Assembly: GCA_028228615.1 (NCBI GenBank)
Contig: JAOJBS010000003.1
Location: 1 to 64,000 of the forward strand
Length of the DNA stretch: 64,000 nucleotides
Direction: 5' to 3'
DNA from: UBA4421 sp028228615
GTDB lineage: Bacteria; Pseudomonadota; Gammaproteobacteria; Pseudomonadales; Azotimanducaceae
Positions 9,302 to 17,001 of the stretch are shown here, piece by piece. The number at the start of each line of letters is the position of its first letter. The first letter of the stretch is position 1. Both the position numbers and the translations under genes were made by a program. Under the pieces are notes generated by a model. It was given only the letters and a program-made list of their open reading frames with translations. It did no database searches and was not told the origin of the DNA.

Positions 9302-9715
9302 ATGCAACCTAGAATCTGCATGATTTCTCTTGGCGTCCTCGACCTTCAGGCGTCCATCGAGTTTTATGCCCAGGGGTTAGAGCTACCCCGCTTGGCACCA
9401 TTCAGCGAAGAGATAGCCTTCTTCAACCTAAACGGCACATGGCTGTCTCTCTATCCATGGGACAAGTTGGCGGAAGAAGCCCAAGTAGCTGCAAAGGGCA
9501 GCGGGTTTCGCGGCGTGGCGCTGGCCCACAATATCAGTAGCAAGGAGGCAGTAGACGCGCTTATAGAACAAGCCGTCAGCGCCGGGGCAAAGCTCATCAA
9601 ACAACCGGAAATGGTTTTTTGGGGCGGCTATTCAGGCTACTTCGCAGATCTAGATGATCACCTTTGGGAAATAGCCTGGAATCCACATGCGTGGATTGGG
9701 CCGGAAAACCTATAA
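9302..9715 (+). CDS. VOC (glyoxalase/bleomycin-resistance fold) family protein
   Basis: 137 residues. The N-terminal strand-helix ICMISLGVLDLQASIEFY and the C-terminal YFADLDDHLWEIAWNP are typical of the vicinal-oxygen-chelate fold, with metal-ligand candidates at the C-terminal Glu and possibly an N-terminal residue. Members include glyoxalase I, dioxygenases and resistance proteins; without a catalytic fingerprint no reaction can be assigned. An AAGG purine run lies about 10 nt before the ATG. It lies 125 nt upstream of the MerR-type regulator in the same orientation. Confidence 0.8.
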   Translation: MQPRICMISLGVLDLQASIEFYAQGLELPRLAPFSEEIAFFNLNGTWLSLYPWDKLAEEAQVAAKGSGFRGVALAHNISSKEAVDALIEQAVSAGAKLIKQPEMVFWGGYSGYFADLDDHLWEIAWNPHAWIGPENL

Positions 9716-9819
9716 AGGATGCAGATCAATCCGACCAAAAATCACCCAAATGCTTACAATGCCACTGAGGCGTAAGGGGTAGACACGGCTAAAATTTCGT
9801 GCAACCCTTGTCCACCCTT

Positions 9820-9831
9820 TGTACCTGTACA
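9820..9831 (+). promoter_or_regulatory. Putative operator TGTAC-C-TGTACA upstream of the MerR gene
   Basis: TGTACCTGTACA is both a direct repeat (TGTACC, TGTACA) and an inverted repeat (TGTAC-CT-GTACA). It ends 9 nt before the chosen ATG at 9841. TGTACA half-sites are the recognition elements described for LitR/CarH-type MerR regulators, so autoregulation is plausible. The same arrangement recurs at 10949-10959, in the promoter region downstream of this gene. Confidence 0.5.
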
Positions 9832-9840
9832 CTTATCGCA

Positions 9841-10848
9841 ATGACTCTTTCAGGCAATACAAACGACTACTACCGCATTGGTAGTGTCGCCTCCTTAACG
9901 GGCATAGCCGTTGAGCGCCTGCGTGCATGGGAAAGACGTTACCAATTTAGCCCTGCTTACAAAGACGGCAAAACCCGCTTTTACAGCAAAGATCAGCTTG
10001 AAATTCTCAAGAAAATCAAACGCTTAATTGATCAGGGGCAAACCATATCCAGTGTTATTAACTTAACCGAAGAACAACTTGATGCACGCTCTGGCAACGC
10101 TCAAAGCGCGCCACAAGCGCAGAATTTGGTCGGCCAGTTACCCAGAATCGGCTTGATTGGCGCCAATTTATTGCAATTAGAACAACGAGTTAGCGATAAT
10201 CAGCGCTTAGACATTGTGTCGCGCTGGGCCAACCTAGACGCGTTTCTCGGCGAACAAAGCGGCCCGCTAGGCGACATGGATGCACCCCAAATATTGGTGT
10301 TACAACTTCCGGTCCTCACTGAACAAGCCATTAGGCAAGCCCAGCAGACGTTGCCCAACACTAAAATCATCACGCTTTTCCAGTTTGCTACGGCGAATCA
10401 AATCAGCCGTTGCCAAGACCAACAAGTTTCGACCCTGAAGTGGCCCTTGTCCTGGGCGGAAATAGAATATACCTGCATCAACGAATTTGGCCTGCCGAGG
10501 TTATATGGCGTCAGCGCCCCTCGTCGCTTTAGCGATGAGGAGCTGATTGCCATTGCGGCAGAGGACCAAGATCCAAACCAGTGCGCCCAACACCTGGTTG
10601 AGCAAATACACCAACTCAACGCGTTAACTGACTACTTACAGACTTGTGCTGGCGAAGAGGAAGTTAAGGAAAGCGGTAACAAGCGCGAGACATTACAAGC
10701 GTTAGCTCAAACCCGAACAGAAACGGCTCAAGCTAGAGCCCAACTGGAAACAGCCCTAGACACCTTGATTACCGCAGCCTACAAACAACAGGCTGATGCA
10801 CCAACCTCGGTACAAAGCGTGCGCCCGGACGGTTTTTCCACTCACTAG
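9841..10848 (+). CDS. MerR-family regulator of CarH/LitR architecture without a recognisable B12 site
   Basis: 335 residues from ATG 9841; an upstream start at 9799 would cross the TGTAC operator-like repeat. The winged HTH is YRIGSVASLTGIAVERL through TRFYSKDQLEILKKI (about 10-55). The following about 220 residues resemble the effector half of CarH/LitR proteins, ending with a segment related to RRFSDEELIAIA...CAQHLVEQI, but the cobalamin signature DxHxxG is absent. It probably binds TGTACA-type operators near its own gene and at 10901-10961. The ligand or signal, if any, is unknown. The C-terminal about 60 residues are Gln/Ala-rich and probably helical. Confidence 0.8.
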   Translation: MTLSGNTNDYYRIGSVASLTGIAVERLRAWERRYQFSPAYKDGKTRFYSKDQLEILKKIKRLIDQGQTISSVINLTEEQLDARSGNAQSAPQAQNLVGQLPRIGLIGANLLQLEQRVSDNQRLDIVSRWANLDAFLGEQSGPLGDMDAPQILVLQLPVLTEQAIRQAQQTLPNTKIITLFQFATANQISRCQDQQVSTLKWPLSWAEIEYTCINEFGLPRLYGVSAPRRFSDEELIAIAAEDQDPNQCAQHLVEQIHQLNALTDYLQTCAGEEEVKESGNKRETLQALAQTRTETAQARAQLETALDTLITAAYKQQADAPTSVQSVRPDGFSTH

Positions 10849-10900
10849 TCGAGTAAACCCGCCGTTGAGTGATCTATATCTTCTGTTTCTTGCAAAAAAT

Positions 10901-10961
10901 CGTACACAACCTGTACAAAAAGCTAAATATTTGTTGATTTAGTGATTTTGTACTGTACACT
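10901..10961 (+). promoter_or_regulatory. Cluster of TGTACA half-sites overlapping a sigma70-like promoter
   Basis: Half-sites CGTACA (10901-10906), TGTACA (10912-10917), TGTAC (10949-10953) and TGTACA (10954-10959) lie 50-110 nt after the MerR gene. The last two form a TGTAC-TGTACA direct repeat like the one in front of that gene. A possible promoter overlaps them: TTGATT (10934-10939), 16-nt spacer, TACACT (10956-10961). No open reading frame of any quality follows, but a structured stretch with a U tract does. Confidence 0.5.
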
Positions 10962-10967
10962 TCTCTG

Positions 10968-11076
10968 CATATTCAAGTTTCAGGCGCGCTCTCAACTCAA
11001 AACACCCTTCCTTACAGTGTCCTTCCCCCCGAAGTCGAGTTGCTTTCAGACAATTGAGTCTGACGCGCCTTTTTTA
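10968..11076 (+). ncRNA. Putative small RNA with C-rich loop and intrinsic terminator
   Basis: Predicted transcript of about 108 nt. Three complementary pairings close on each other: AGGCGCG (10982-10988) with CGCGCCT (11064-11070), CAACTC (10993-10998) with GAGTTG (11037-11042), and TCAGAC (11046-11051) with GTCTGA (11058-11063). The outer stem is followed at once by six T. The loop 10999-11036 carries two pyrimidine motifs, CCCTTCCT (11005-11012) and TCCTTCCCCCC (11020-11030), which could pair with Shine-Dalgarno sequences. This is the shape of an Hfq-type antisense sRNA. No family is recognised; the start site is inferred from the putative -10. Confidence 0.5.
11046..11076 (+). terminator. 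Intrinsic terminator of the putative small RNA
   Basis: TCAGAC (11046-11051) pairs with GTCTGA (11058-11063) across AATTGA. The outer stem arm CGCGCCT (11064-11070), which pairs with 10982-10988, abuts a run of six T (11070-11075). Both hairpins lie directly before the U tract. Confidence 0.55.
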
Positions 11077-11094
11077 TTCAAGTCCTCTAAGCCA

Positions 11095-11113
11095 CCCCGA
11101 ACGCAGTTCGGGG
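11095..11113. terminator. Strong hairpin between convergent units
   Basis: Perfect 8-bp stem CCCCGAAC/GTTCGGGG with loop GCA. It lies 23 nt beyond the stop of the minus-strand kinase gene. There is no clean U tract in either direction, so it may be a transcript-end stabiliser rather than a full terminator. Confidence 0.45.
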
Positions 11114-11135
11114 CGCGCTTCGAGCGACTCTTTTA

Positions 11136-12167
11136 CTAATAACTCAAAAATTCTAACGCCGCCTCAGCGCGTAAGGTAATACCCTCTTTCTGGGCATCCA
11201 AATCCACATCGCGATCTTCACCCATAGCACCCACCAAGTAGCGCTTGTATACGCCCTGGCCGATTGCCGCCAAACGCCAGTGCGAAAAGGCTCTGTAGTA
11301 GTTAATGTCAGACAAATCTCGCCCTGATGCTTTGGCGTATAAATCAGACAATGTTTCGCGGCTACAAAATCCACCAGCGGCGGTAGGTACCACATCTTCC
11401 TCGCCCTCACCGGGCTGCACCCAAGAGTTAAGCAAATAACCTACATCGGCCAGAGGGTCACCTAGGGTACAAAGCTCCCAGTCTAAAACAGCAGCAATTT
11501 TGCCCTGCCCCACAATCATGTTACCCAAGCGGTAATCGCCATGAACAATGGTAGCGCCCACTTGCTCGGGCATACGCTCTGCAAGCAACCGTGTACTTTC
11601 GTCCATAGCTGGCACTTCATGAGTCTTAGTGGCCGCCCATTGCTTAGTCCATCGGTTCATTTGGCGCTGCAGGTAGGCCTCTTTACGACCTAAATCGCCC
11701 AAACCCACTTCGTCTGGATCCATATCATGCAAAGCCGCAAGCACTTCAATGACACTGGCACCCAGCGTTGCACGCTCGCTCATTGGCACAGGTTGAGTGA
11801 CTTCTGCGTCGTGTAAAACAGGTCCGCTGACATAGTCCATCACATAAAAGGGCGCATCGTTTACAGACACGTCAGTACACAGACCAATAGTTTGGGCTAC
11901 CGGCACCGAGGAGTTGCTCAGCGCTGAAATAATTTTGTGCTCGCGCCCCATGTCATGCGCACTTTCCAGCACATGGCCTAGCGGCGGACGGCGCAATACA
12001 TATACGCGACCTTTGGCATCTTTCACGCCATAGGTCAGGTTCGAGTGCCCACCGGCAATAAGGTCGAACTCCAAAGGCAGCGCCAAATCTGCAATGTGCG
12101 ATTGCATCCAAGCCGTAACCGACGCCACATTAATGCCCTGAATTTCCCCTGCGCTTGCTAAAGCCAT
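11136..12167 (-). CDS. APH-family phosphotransferase (acyl-CoA-associated kinase), second copy
   Basis: 343 residues. The N-lobe includes AGGHSNLTYGV and YVLRRPPLG; the catalytic loop is VHGDYRLGNMI and the metal loop LDWELCTLGDPLADVG. This form is closer than the gene at 6428 to the kinase domain of ACAD10/ACAD11, which acts on hydroxyacyl-CoAs. I chose ATG 12167 because GGGAG lies 6 nt upstream; the open frame runs further to 12323 but with no family similarity. It is divergent from the CysZ-like gene and convergent with the putative small RNA. Substrate inferred, not shown. Confidence 0.85.
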   Translation of the reverse strand: MALASAGEIQGINVASVTAWMQSHIADLALPLEFDLIAGGHSNLTYGVKDAKGRVYVLRRPPLGHVLESAHDMGREHKIISALSNSSVPVAQTIGLCTDVSVNDAPFYVMDYVSGPVLHDAEVTQPVPMSERATLGASVIEVLAALHDMDPDEVGLGDLGRKEAYLQRQMNRWTKQWAATKTHEVPAMDESTRLLAERMPEQVGATIVHGDYRLGNMIVGQGKIAAVLDWELCTLGDPLADVGYLLNSWVQPGEGEEDVVPTAAGGFCSRETLSDLYAKASGRDLSDINYYRAFSHWRLAAIGQGVYKRYLVGAMGEDRDVDLDAQKEGITLRAEAALEFLSY

Positions 12168-12426
12168 GCCGCTCTCCCGATGTTGTTTTGTTATGTTAGA
12201 CGCGGGCCTTTCAGGCAAAAGCATATGCGCGCTTTTGCATTTGGCCTTGGTTATTTGCGCAGCCACCCATTCGCCCCATCTCTGGAAAGGAATAATACCC
12301 ACATCTGAAGCATTTGCAGGCATTTGTCGCGATTTATAAACGCGCTACTAGAGCATTTAAGAAAGCTGGCACAATCAGCCGCGCCTTAGCCTTCATACAC
12401 TTTCAACAAAAGTGTAGAGTCCTCGC

Positions 12427-13182
12427 ATGAATTTTTTTGTTGGCGTAAATTTTTTCTTTCAAGGCATCGCGCTGGCGAATAAGCCGGGCTTGCGCCGTTA
12501 TTTTTGGCTGCCGGTGGGAATTGGGCTTTTCCTTACTTCAGTGACTTTGTACTTTTTTGGCAGCAGTATTATTGCAGCGGCCACTCCAGACTTACCCGAC
12601 TGGCTGTGCTGGCTCGCGTGGATTATTGTGCCGGTGCTCTTCGTGCTACTGGCGTTAGTCTCAGCTTGGTCCGTGAGTTTTATCACCATCATTATTGCCT
12701 CGCCCCTCTTCAGCGACCTAGCCAGCGCGGTTGAACGGCAAGCGCAGGACACAACTCCGTCCACGCTCTCAGAATTAGACAATTCCGCGTCTAACGACAA
12801 AAGTGTTATGTCTCTGTTAAAGGGTATATTGAAGGATCTTGGCCGCGAACTACGCAAGCTACGCTACCACCTGCCACGGCTCCTAGGCCTACTCATTCTT
12901 AGCTTTATCCCCGTGGTAAATCTAATTGCTCCGCTGCTCGGCGGCTTATATGGCGCGTGGATTATGTCGGTCCAATTTTCTGACTACGCCGCTGACAATC
13001 ACAACATGAGCTTTACAGATTCCCTAGCACAGCTAAACCAAAACCTGCTGCCTTCCATGGGTTTCGGTGCCATGACTAGCCTAGCCATGGCAATACCACT
13101 GCTTAACTTTTTCTTACTGCCCGCAGCGGTAGCTGGCGGCACGTTGTTGTGGCGTCACAACCAAACCAACAAGACTGAATAG
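12427..13182 (+). CDS. cysZ: CysZ-like sulfate transporter (EI24/DUF540 family)
   Basis: 251 residues with the family N-terminus FFQGIALANKPGLRRYFWLP, and hydrophobic segments at about 28-50, 58-82, 150-180 and 205-235. CysZ is an inner-membrane sulfate permease that feeds cysteine synthesis; the hemipenetrating helices of the fold explain the irregular hydrophobicity. The enzyme likely to use the sulfur, a cysteine-synthase-like gene, is 29 kb away, so the pathway link is by family only. Monocistronic; no strong Shine-Dalgarno is visible before the ATG. Confidence 0.85.
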   Translation: MNFFVGVNFFFQGIALANKPGLRRYFWLPVGIGLFLTSVTLYFFGSSIIAAATPDLPDWLCWLAWIIVPVLFVLLALVSAWSVSFITIIIASPLFSDLASAVERQAQDTTPSTLSELDNSASNDKSVMSLLKGILKDLGRELRKLRYHLPRLLGLLILSFIPVVNLIAPLLGGLYGAWIMSVQFSDYAADNHNMSFTDSLAQLNQNLLPSMGFGAMTSLAMAIPLLNFFLLPAAVAGGTLLWRHNQTNKTE

Positions 13183-13357
13183 CCCCGTATAACTGCCACC
13201 GCCGCCGCCTCGACACCCAAGCTTGCCTTGCGCCACTAGAGTAAGCGTCTTTGGCAAAATTCACCTGCGCCTCCGGGCCTTGTGCAACCTATCCAAGGGC
13301 GTATTATTCCCACACCACACTTTTAAATGATTCCTATTGTTTTATCGGAGCACACAC

Positions 13358-15346
13358 ATGTACAGCAGCTTCTTTTCTACAGCCTTGTCCAGATTTTGGT
13401 CTATAGCGCTGGTCATTTCCGGATTACTGATGAGCATCAATTCCCACGCAGAAAGAATTGATAACTTTGTATTGCTCGACCACAACGGCGATGCTCAGAA
13501 CCTTTATTACCATCAAGACGCCAGCGCCATTGTGATCATGATTCAAGGCAATGGTTGCCCAATCGTGCGCAACGCCCTGACTGACTACAAGCAGGTACGT
13601 GACGAGTTCGAGTCTCAGGGTGTTAAGTTCTTCATGCTCAATTCGAACCTGCAGGACACCCGCAGCGCCATTGCATTAGAGGCCAAAAAATACAGCATCG
13701 ACATGCCCATCATGCATGATGAAACACAGCTTATTGGCGAAGCCCTAAACCTAGTGCGCACCGCCGAAATATTGGTGATTAATCCTAAAACATGGAACAT
13801 CGAATACCGTGGCCCAATTAACGACCGCCAAGTTTACGAGCGCCAAAAGCAAGAGGCTTCCGCACACTATGCCAAGGACGCAATCCGCGACGTTATTGCG
13901 GGCAACACAGTAGCCGTTGCTCAGCGCGATGCCATCGGCTGCCTAATCAACTTCGCCGAGAAAAACGGTGCTCACGAGCAAATCAGCTACACCGAAACCA
14001 TCGCGCCGCTGCTGCAAGAGAAGTGCGTGGTTTGTCATACCGATGGCGGCATTGGCCCCTGGGCAATGTCTAGCTATGAATTAGTGCGCGGCTTTGCACC
14101 CATGATGCGTGAAGTGATCCGCACTAAGCGCATGCCACCTTGGCACGCTGACCCACATGTGGGCGTTTGGAAAAACGACAAATCTTTAAGCATTGAGCAG
14201 ACCCAAACGTTAGTCCATTGGATTGAAGCCGGCGCCCCACGCGGCGAAGGCGTAGACCCATTAAAGGGACTTTCTATTGCACAAGTAGAATGGCCACTGG
14301 GCGAGCCTGATCTGATTTTGGATTTACCCGAATACACTATTCCAGCCTCAGGTGTTGTTGAATATAAGTTCCCAAGACTTGCCAACCCACTAGATACAGG
14401 CGTGTGGGTAAAATCAGCCACCGTCATCGCAGGCAATAGAGAAGTAGTGCACCACATTTTGGCTGGATCAATTGATGCGGATGCTTCTGAGGCAAAACGC
14501 GATAGCGGCGTTTTTGATAACTACCTAATTGGTTACGCCCCGGGCAATGAGTCGAATATTTTCCCAGCAAAAACAGGGGTATACATTGCGCCCGGTGGTG
14601 AATTCACCTTCCAAATTCACTACACACCCAACGGCCTTGAAACCGTAGATAATTCAAAAATTGGATTGTATTTCCATGATGAGAAGCCAGAGAACTTTTA
14701 TCGCCAAGATGTTGTAATCAACCCCACTATCAGTATTCCGCCGAATACCGCCCGGCATCCTGAAGTGTCATATTTCGAGTTTGATAAGCCAGCCCTATTA
14801 CACGATTTCGTCCCGCACTCACACTACCGAGGCGTGGCTTCTAAGTTTGAGCTCATCAAGCCAGACGGCAGCAAGGAACTACTGCTTTCAGTACCTAACT
14901 ACGACTTTAACTGGCAGCGCACCTACGAGTTGGTTGAGCCGAAGCAAATAGAAGCCGGGTCTAAATTGGTACATACCACTTGGTACGACAACTCCACAGC
15001 AAACAAGAGCAACCCTGACCCAGACAGAAACGTCACTTGGGGCTTGCAAAGCTGGGACGAAATGCTCTACGGCGCGTTCAGTTATACCTTGGTGAATGAA
15101 ACAACCGAAGCCCCCATACACGACAAAGGTTTGGCCCAATTGACCCAGTACTTTGGGTTTATCGACAAAGACCTAGATGGCAAATTAAGCTGGAAAGAAC
15201 TGCCTAAGCGCATGAAGAAGCAGTTGGTGCAGGGCTTTAAAGCCGTAGACACCAATGGCGACGGCGGCTTGGACATTAAGGAAATGTACAACATTGAAAA
15301 GCGTCGAGCGGCAAAGCAGCAAGAGGCTGCAGCCGACGCGCGTTAA
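13358..15346 (+). CDS. Exported redoxin - CxxCH - copper monooxygenase-like - EF-hand fusion protein
   Basis: 662 residues. Signal peptide 1-31, cleavage probably after SHA. A thioredoxin/AhpC-like domain (about 35-185) has one Cys in GNGCPIVRN. A CVVCH haem-c motif is at 223-227, within a segment that resembles a cytochrome c-like fold. The region 300-580 carries a full set of PHM-type copper ligands: His365-His366, His421, the pair in HSHYRG (His487, His489) and Met569 in WDEMLYG. Two EF-hands follow: DKDLDGKLSWKE (603-614) and DTNGDGGLDIKE (631-642). It probably acts in the periplasm as an ascorbate-type monooxygenase with built-in electron delivery; substrate unknown. Start chosen at ATG 13358, 7 nt after GGAG. 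A terminator follows at 15383. Confidence 0.82.
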   Translation: MYSSFFSTALSRFWSIALVISGLLMSINSHAERIDNFVLLDHNGDAQNLYYHQDASAIVIMIQGNGCPIVRNALTDYKQVRDEFESQGVKFFMLNSNLQDTRSAIALEAKKYSIDMPIMHDETQLIGEALNLVRTAEILVINPKTWNIEYRGPINDRQVYERQKQEASAHYAKDAIRDVIAGNTVAVAQRDAIGCLINFAEKNGAHEQISYTETIAPLLQEKCVVCHTDGGIGPWAMSSYELVRGFAPMMREVIRTKRMPPWHADPHVGVWKNDKSLSIEQTQTLVHWIEAGAPRGEGVDPLKGLSIAQVEWPLGEPDLILDLPEYTIPASGVVEYKFPRLANPLDTGVWVKSATVIAGNREVVHHILAGSIDADASEAKRDSGVFDNYLIGYAPGNESNIFPAKTGVYIAPGGEFTFQIHYTPNGLETVDNSKIGLYFHDEKPENFYRQDVVINPTISIPPNTARHPEVSYFEFDKPALLHDFVPHSHYRGVASKFELIKPDGSKELLLSVPNYDFNWQRTYELVEPKQIEAGSKLVHTTWYDNSTANKSNPDPDRNVTWGLQSWDEMLYGAFSYTLVNETTEAPIHDKGLAQLTQYFGFIDKDLDGKLSWKELPKRMKKQLVQGFKAVDTNGDGGLDIKEMYNIEKRRAAKQQEAAADAR

Positions 15347-15382
15347 TTATTAACGCAGCCGAAATTGCAGACAACTGCTAGG

Positions 15383-15410
15383 AAAACCCCGCTTCAAGCG
15401 GGGTTTTTTA
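15383..15410 (+). terminator. Rho-independent terminator after the copper-monooxygenase-like gene
   Basis: The stem CCCCGC/GCGGGG with loop TTCAA (core 15387-15403) is extended by flanking AAAA/TTTT and followed by TTTTTTA. It lies 37 nt past the stop codon at 15346. Confidence 0.92.
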
Positions 15411-15516
15411 TGTACAATTTTTTACGCGTGTTTTCACTTATGTTTTCACTCGTGAATGACAGGTAGTACGGCTAACTCGCTACCTAAATACTTATCAACA
15501 ATATTGGGAGAAAGAT

Positions 15517-16716
15517 ATGGAACGTCCTTACGACATTATCATTTGGGGCGCGAGCGGATTCACCGGCAAACTAGTGGTGGACTATATGTCCAAAAACTAC
15601 GCTAACAGCAATGTTCGCTGGGCAGTCGCGGGCAGAAACACTGAGAAGCTCACCTCCATACTTGCTGGTCGCGATGTACCCGTACTGCAAGCTGACAGTC
15701 ATGACACCAACTCCCTAGACAATCTTGTGCAACAAGGCCGAGTGATACTGACCACTGTTGGGCCCTATGCACGCTACGGCTCTGAACTGGTTGCAGCCTG
15801 TGCGCGCCACGGTACGCACTACTGCGACCTCACCGGTGAGGTTCACTGGATGCGCGAGATGATCACCAAGCACCAGGACGAAGCCGTAGCCAGCGGTGCG
15901 AGAATAGTTCATACCTGCGGCTTTGACAGCATACCGTCAGATCTGGGCGTCTATTTTCTCCAACAACAAATGCAAGCCAAACATGACGTTCCAGCCAAGC
16001 ACATTAAATATCGCCCCCGAGCCTTTAGCGGCGGATTCAGTGGCGGCACCATAGACAGCATGATGGCGATGATGGAAAGTGCGCAAAAAGATTCATCTAT
16101 CATGAAAACCATGGCCAACCCTTACTGCCTGAATGACAAAATGACAGGCCTAGATGGACCAGACCGCATGAGCGCCTACTTCGATGAGGACTTTGACGCA
16201 TGGGTAGGTCCCTTTGTTATGGCATCGGTCAATACCCGCGTGGTGCGGCGCAGCAACGAATTATTGAACAGCGCCTATGGCACAGATTTCCGTTACGACG
16301 AAGGCACCGTCATCAGTAAAGGTGCTAAAGGTTTCTTGGGCGCAAACGCGGTAGGCGCAGGCACCATGGCTTTTGCGGGCTTGGCAGCGTTGCCTATCAC
16401 TCGTCCGCTACTGAAAAAATTCCTGCCCAAGCCCGGCGAAGGCCCCACACCAGAGGCCATTGAAAACGGCCACTACCACATTGAATTGCGTGGCATACAC
16501 CCCACCGACCCCAGTAAAAATATGACCGCTCACGTTAAGGGCGACAAAGATCCGGGTTATGGTTCAACGTCCAAGATGATTGTTGAGAGTGCATTAGCCT
16601 TGGCTCAAGACGACTTACCGGTTAAAGGTGGCTTCTGGACGCCGGCAAGTGCGATGGGGGATGCATTACTTAGCAGACTACCCGCAAGCGCGGGCGTGAC
16701 CTTTGAGATCGAGTAA
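15517..16716 (+). CDS. Saccharopine-dehydrogenase-like NAD(P)-binding protein (trans-acting enoyl reductase type)
   Basis: 399 residues. An N-terminal Rossmann motif, IIWGASGFTGKLVVDYM (7-23), is followed by the segment CDLTGEVHWMREM and CGFDSIPSDLGVYF, characteristic of the family that includes mycobacterial trans-acting enoyl reductases and saccharopine dehydrogenase-like oxidoreductases. It is probably a lipid-related NAD(P)H oxidoreductase. GGGAGA precedes the ATG by about 6 nt. Monocistronic, flanked by terminators on both sides (15383 and 16911). Confidence 0.85.
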   Translation: MERPYDIIIWGASGFTGKLVVDYMSKNYANSNVRWAVAGRNTEKLTSILAGRDVPVLQADSHDTNSLDNLVQQGRVILTTVGPYARYGSELVAACARHGTHYCDLTGEVHWMREMITKHQDEAVASGARIVHTCGFDSIPSDLGVYFLQQQMQAKHDVPAKHIKYRPRAFSGGFSGGTIDSMMAMMESAQKDSSIMKTMANPYCLNDKMTGLDGPDRMSAYFDEDFDAWVGPFVMASVNTRVVRRSNELLNSAYGTDFRYDEGTVISKGAKGFLGANAVGAGTMAFAGLAALPITRPLLKKFLPKPGEGPTPEAIENGHYHIELRGIHPTDPSKNMTAHVKGDKDPGYGSTSKMIVESALALAQDDLPVKGGFWTPASAMGDALLSRLPASAGVTFEIE

Positions 16717-16846
16717 CTTGGTTAGGTAACCTGTTCTCTAGCCTTGGGTCTCTAGCCTTGGTTATCTGACCAGGCTACACCTTTGCCTAGCGGGTAGCTC
16801 TTTCGAAATCAGGCGTAAAACCGGCAGTGAAACCGAGAGTGGAATG

Positions 16847-16876
16847 AGAAGCAGAAGCAGAAGCAGAAGCAGAAGC
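16847..16876. repeat. Hexanucleotide tandem repeat (AGAAGC)x5
   Basis: Five perfect copies of AGAAGC in the spacer between two convergent genes, upstream of the terminator at 16911. It is non-coding and purine-rich. One of many short tandem repeats in spacers of this window. Confidence 0.95.
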
Positions 16877-16910
16877 AAAAATAGGACAGGACAAGACTAA
16901 ACAAAAAGCA

Positions 16911-16939
16911 AAAAAAGCCCGGCAATGCCGGGCTTTTTT
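16911..16939. terminator. Bidirectional rho-independent terminator
   Basis: AAAAAAGCCCGGC, loop AAT, then GCCGGGCTTTTTT. The GC stem is flanked by A6 and T6, so it works on both strands, for the plus-strand gene ending at 16716 and the minus-strand gene ending at 17002. Confidence 0.95.
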
Positions 16940-17001
16940 CTTCTTAGCTGAAACCAGCTAAAACTAACTGAATTTAGCTAACCGATCCCATCTTGGACCA
17001 A

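Noticed and set aside
9302..9715. Calling the VOC protein a glyoxalase I
   Set aside because: The metal-ligand set cannot be completed from sequence; the fold is supported but the reaction is not.
10942..11139. 65-residue frame over the putative small RNA
   Set aside because: GTG start lies inside the predicted promoter, the translation has no protein character, and stems plus U tract fit an RNA better.
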